From: Oegoconia quadripuncta
Taxonomy: Eukaryota; Arthropoda; Insecta; Lepidoptera; Autostichidae
DNA length: 64,000 bases
Direction: 5' to 3'
Assembly (NCBI GenBank): GCA_949316235.1
Contig: OX438744.1
Coordinates: 35,522,778 to 35,586,777, forward strand
Part shown: positions 61,656 through 64,000 of the stretch, piece after piece
Layout: each line of letters starts with the position of its first letter
Position numbering within the stretch: the stretch's first letter is position 1
Notes under the pieces: generated by a model
Told to the model about the DNA's origin: nothing
Database searches by the model: none
The model's input: the letters and a program-made list of their open reading frames with translations, nothing else
Made by a program: the position numbers and the translations under genes

Positions 61656-62160
61656 CAATTCAAAAATGCTTTATTTGTACACAGGGTACACTTGAAATAA
61701 TCAGATTTTACATTTTTAAAGCTACTGCTTGTTCAAAAGGCAATTTTCCCCTGAGAAGAACAAGCAAGAAACTCGAGAGGTTACTCTTTAAAAACAAAGG
61801 TTTTTATATTACAAAATTATTAATTATTATTTTATATTATAATATTTCATTATTAATTGTGAAATAGCCTGGTTATGCGAACGGGCTGGTCATGTCCGTG
61901 AATGTTTATGATCTAAATAATCTGATATTTTACGAGTATAATATGCTTTCTTAATAAGTTTCTGTTTTATAGTATCTTTAAATTTATTGAAAGGAAGATT
62001 TTGTATATCAACAGGAACCTTATTGAAAAAGCGTATACATAACCCTTTAATTACTGACTTTGCGGAGGCGACTTATGTGACCTGCAAGTTTATCTTTATT
62101 TCTTGTATTGACATCATGTTTATTACTATTCAACTTTAAATAAAATATTCTTGGTTAATG
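61656..62160 (-). mobile_element. LINE-K, antisense, RT C-terminus plus 3' UTR
   Basis: The minus strand encodes HDVNTRNKDKLAGHISRL, then IRFFNKVPVDIQNLPFNKFK and KKAYYTRKISDYLDH with frame breaks. Its UTR (GTTTCTTGCTTGTTCTTCTC in reverse) and tail run to 61656. Closest to the 1826-2395 copy. Confidence 0.75.
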
Positions 62161-62597
62161 GTGTTATACAGGAATCAAAACCTAGTATAACAAAAATATA
62201 ACTGTTACTGAATAATTGCGGTACAAAATATTCGGTAACAAAAACAGTGATTAAAGGCTTAACGGTACGAAACGGTAACGCCACGTAACTTACGGTAACA
62301 CTGGAGTAACTGGGTTACTATTATTTTAAACGGTTTTACTATTATAGAAGTGAGAATATTATGTGGTAATTACCATAGACAGGGAATTAATGGCTAGGCT
62401 ATTGAGTACTCATGTGAATAAAATGATGAATTGATAAGAATTGAAGTACGCTAGTCCGCGAAGTCAATAAAACATTCAAAGGGTTATTATTGGACATGAA
62501 ACCTCTTACAGACCTCATTCATTTATAGTTTTACGTTTTTTTAGAAGTAAAAACGTAGATTTCTTTTTTAACTCTTGTCCAATGTACTCTATAAATA
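62161..62597. other. Unassigned stretch
   Basis: GGTAACGCCACGTAACTTAC-type short GGTAAC repeats at about 62250-62320; otherwise unrecognised. Confidence 0.4.
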
Positions 62598-62615
62598 TTA
62601 CTTTCTGGGGCAGTC

Positions 62616-62647
<32 letters not shown>

Positions 62648-63110
62648 CAAAATTCAAAGGGATAAAAGGGATATCTCTAAGTATCATTCTCATCATATTT
62701 TGTCTCTTGCAAATGTCGACTTCTATGGTCATGCTTTGGAGTGGGGTTAAAAAACTCAAGCCTCCAGGTTGACCCCACGTGGTCGTTGACCATCTCCCGC
62801 CTGAAACTAAGAATGACCTTATAAAGTCAGTAACCAGTCTAACAGGAAACCCGGCGACCAGTGCAGAAGGAAAGGAAGGTCGTCCCGAGGTCACTCGAGA
62901 ACGTATTGCACTATTGATACTAGTATTGTGATTTGTGCACGTGGGAATTATTTGACGCATATTTTTGTTATTGGCCACAGGCGAGATGGCGACCTCTGTC
63001 AATTTGCCGGGAGGTCGGTCGGTTGGGTACTTCCCTCTTATCTTTCCGTCTGATTTCCGATGACTGTGTTCCGCTATAAATTTTAAGAGAGGCGTGATCG
63101 CATCGGGTAT
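62598..63110 (-). other. Stop-free stretch ending in a 28-nt A tract
   Basis: On the minus strand no stop occurs from 63110 to 62598 (about 170 codons). Parts read FIAEHSHRKSDGKIRGKYPT, SAIRSRVTSGRPSFPSALVA and GRWSTTTWGQPGGLSF. The frame runs into a run of A (plus-strand T at 62620-62647), so the translated lysines are not protein. Composition is GC-richer than flanks. An A-tailed retroposed sequence, either a LINE end or a retrocopy of a transcript, is likely. I do not recognise the protein, and the real frame could be another one. Confidence 0.4.
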
Positions 63111-63186
63111 TTAGCTTTTATGTATGTTGATTTGTGACAGAATAATGCTCACCTGATAATGTCTTCAAGCCGCTTCTGTAAGCCAT
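63111..63186. other. Short unassigned spacer
   Basis: Nothing recognised. Confidence 0.4.
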
Positions 63187-63285
63187 AGACTTGGCTTCAA
63201 CTGAAACAGCCGGTTTCGATTGATTAATGTGTCCACCGAAGCACGGAAACACTCGTATAAAAATGACTGTCATCCAATCGCCAGA
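63187..63285 (-). repeat. SINE-5S body fragment
   Basis: TCAACTGAAACAGCCGGTTT, CCACCGAAGCACGGAAACAC and TCGTATAAAAATGACTGTCA match the body of the 31068-31675 copy. The 5S-like head is only faintly visible. Confidence 0.55.
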
Positions 63286-63532
63286 CTTTGTTTTTCTTTG
63301 CTTATCAAAATCTCCAAAAATTCAGCTCAATACGTTGTTGAAGTTGAATGAGTTAAGTTTCTTTATTTATCAGAATATCGTATATTTCTATTTTTCTTTA
63401 TTTTGCCCGCTCATGATCCCGGTCACTCCCAATCAATGTTATCTGGTTAAATCTTGAAATAACCCAGAGTCGACTGATCAACAAAGTTGAGCAAAAATAG
63501 TCGAGCTATAGAGCATAAAATATAAACTATGT
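63286..63532. other. Unassigned stretch
   Basis: Nothing recognised. Confidence 0.4.
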
Positions 63533-63573
63533 CCTACTGCTCAACTAGTTGAGCAATCTAGTTGAGCAGTAGG
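63533..63573. other. Perfect 16-bp hairpin, 9-nt loop
   Basis: CCTACTGCTCAACTAG (63533-63548), loop TTGAGCAAT, CTAGTTGAGCAGTAGG (63558-63573). TGCTCAACTAGTTGAGCA (63538-63555) is itself a perfect 18-bp palindrome, so two alternative cruciforms exist. Confidence 0.9.
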
Positions 63574-64000
63574 GAAGAAGGGTCGTCAACCATCTGCCTA
63601 TCCACCAATGAGAAAGGGGATAGCGATGATTCAACAAATAAGCATCTTTACACTCTGCTTGGAGACTTCAAAATTTAAGTGATACTATTGGTTCCTTTAC
63701 TTTAACCGTTTGGTGGAGGCGGCAGTCCTTGGGAGCAGGAAGGAAGCAGACTTCAATTATTTTCACTGTCGTGCTCTCTTCTGGTGAGAAGAAAGGTGAA
63801 GGCCCTAAATGTATGTATGGATGTGAGCTATTGATGTTTCCCGCTGACTAAGTAGGTACATGTATCTTATCTCAAATACCACAAAATTTTCTCCTTTAGT
63901 TTCGTATAATAATTAAGGCATTCCTGCTTAGATTTATTTCCGAATCATGGGTCAATGTCAACTGCAATCATGTGGGAAGTTGCCAGGTGGTTGACATTTG
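63574..64000. other. Unassigned terminal stretch
   Basis: Nothing recognised to the end of the window. Confidence 0.4.

Overview
The window looks like nuclear DNA of a lepidopteran insect (butterfly or moth). It is AT-rich and dense in short interspersed elements. It carries tRNA-headed SINEs with GGTTCGAATCC-type B boxes, Helitron-type repeats with TC...CTAG ends that I know from lepidopteran genomes, TA-flanked mariner-type MITEs with a TTAGGTCC terminus, and many 5'-truncated non-LTR retrotransposon tails. The order-level placement is pattern recognition, not a search result. I find no host protein-coding gene, rRNA gene, functional tRNA gene or CRISPR array. Every open frame is short and either falls inside a transposon remnant or has no recognisable signature, so this is probably an intergenic or intronic stretch.

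Layout, with working names used throughout. 0-10 kb: an RTE-like LINE remnant, LINE-K tails, two mariner-type MITEs (MITE-D), a 5S rRNA-derived SINE, and a 221-bp tandem array of a copia-type RNase H/LTR junction. 10-22 kb: SINE-A, SINE-B and SINE-C copies, a rearranged RTE fragment, an inverted-repeat foldback at 20 kb and a full-length SINE-A with target-site duplication. 22-35 kb: Helitrons, an 865-bp transposon with 270-bp inverted repeats and a transposase C-terminal remnant, a 29-bp hairpin, a SINE-A nested in a 5S-SINE, and a 1.6 kb stretch (32.4-34 kb) without recognised elements. 35-48 kb: MITE-I, LINE-N tails, many SINE copies and long unassigned AT-rich stretches. 48-56 kb: RTE fragments, three short near-perfect hairpins within about 2.2 kb, a Helitron inserted in a Helitron, and a SINE-B foldback flanked by 72-bp direct repeats. 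56-64 kb: a degenerate 41-bp minisatellite, further Helitrons and MITEs, abutting LINE-K tails, and a stop-free stretch followed by a 28-nt A tract on the minus strand.

The elements form layers. SINEs sit in MITEs, in a Helitron and in a 5S-SINE; MITEs sit in LINEs; a Helitron sits in a Helitron. Several insertions preserve target-site duplications or empty-site logic, which fixes both element boundaries and relative ages. The SINEs and MITEs shown here encode nothing and would depend on LINE or transposase proteins made elsewhere; the LINE, copia and transposase pieces here are all truncated or frame-broken. Two GC-richer, unexplained stretches (19.1-19.4 kb and 52.3-52.65 kb) and the 62.6-63.1 kb open frame are the only places where a host exon or an unknown element cannot be excluded.
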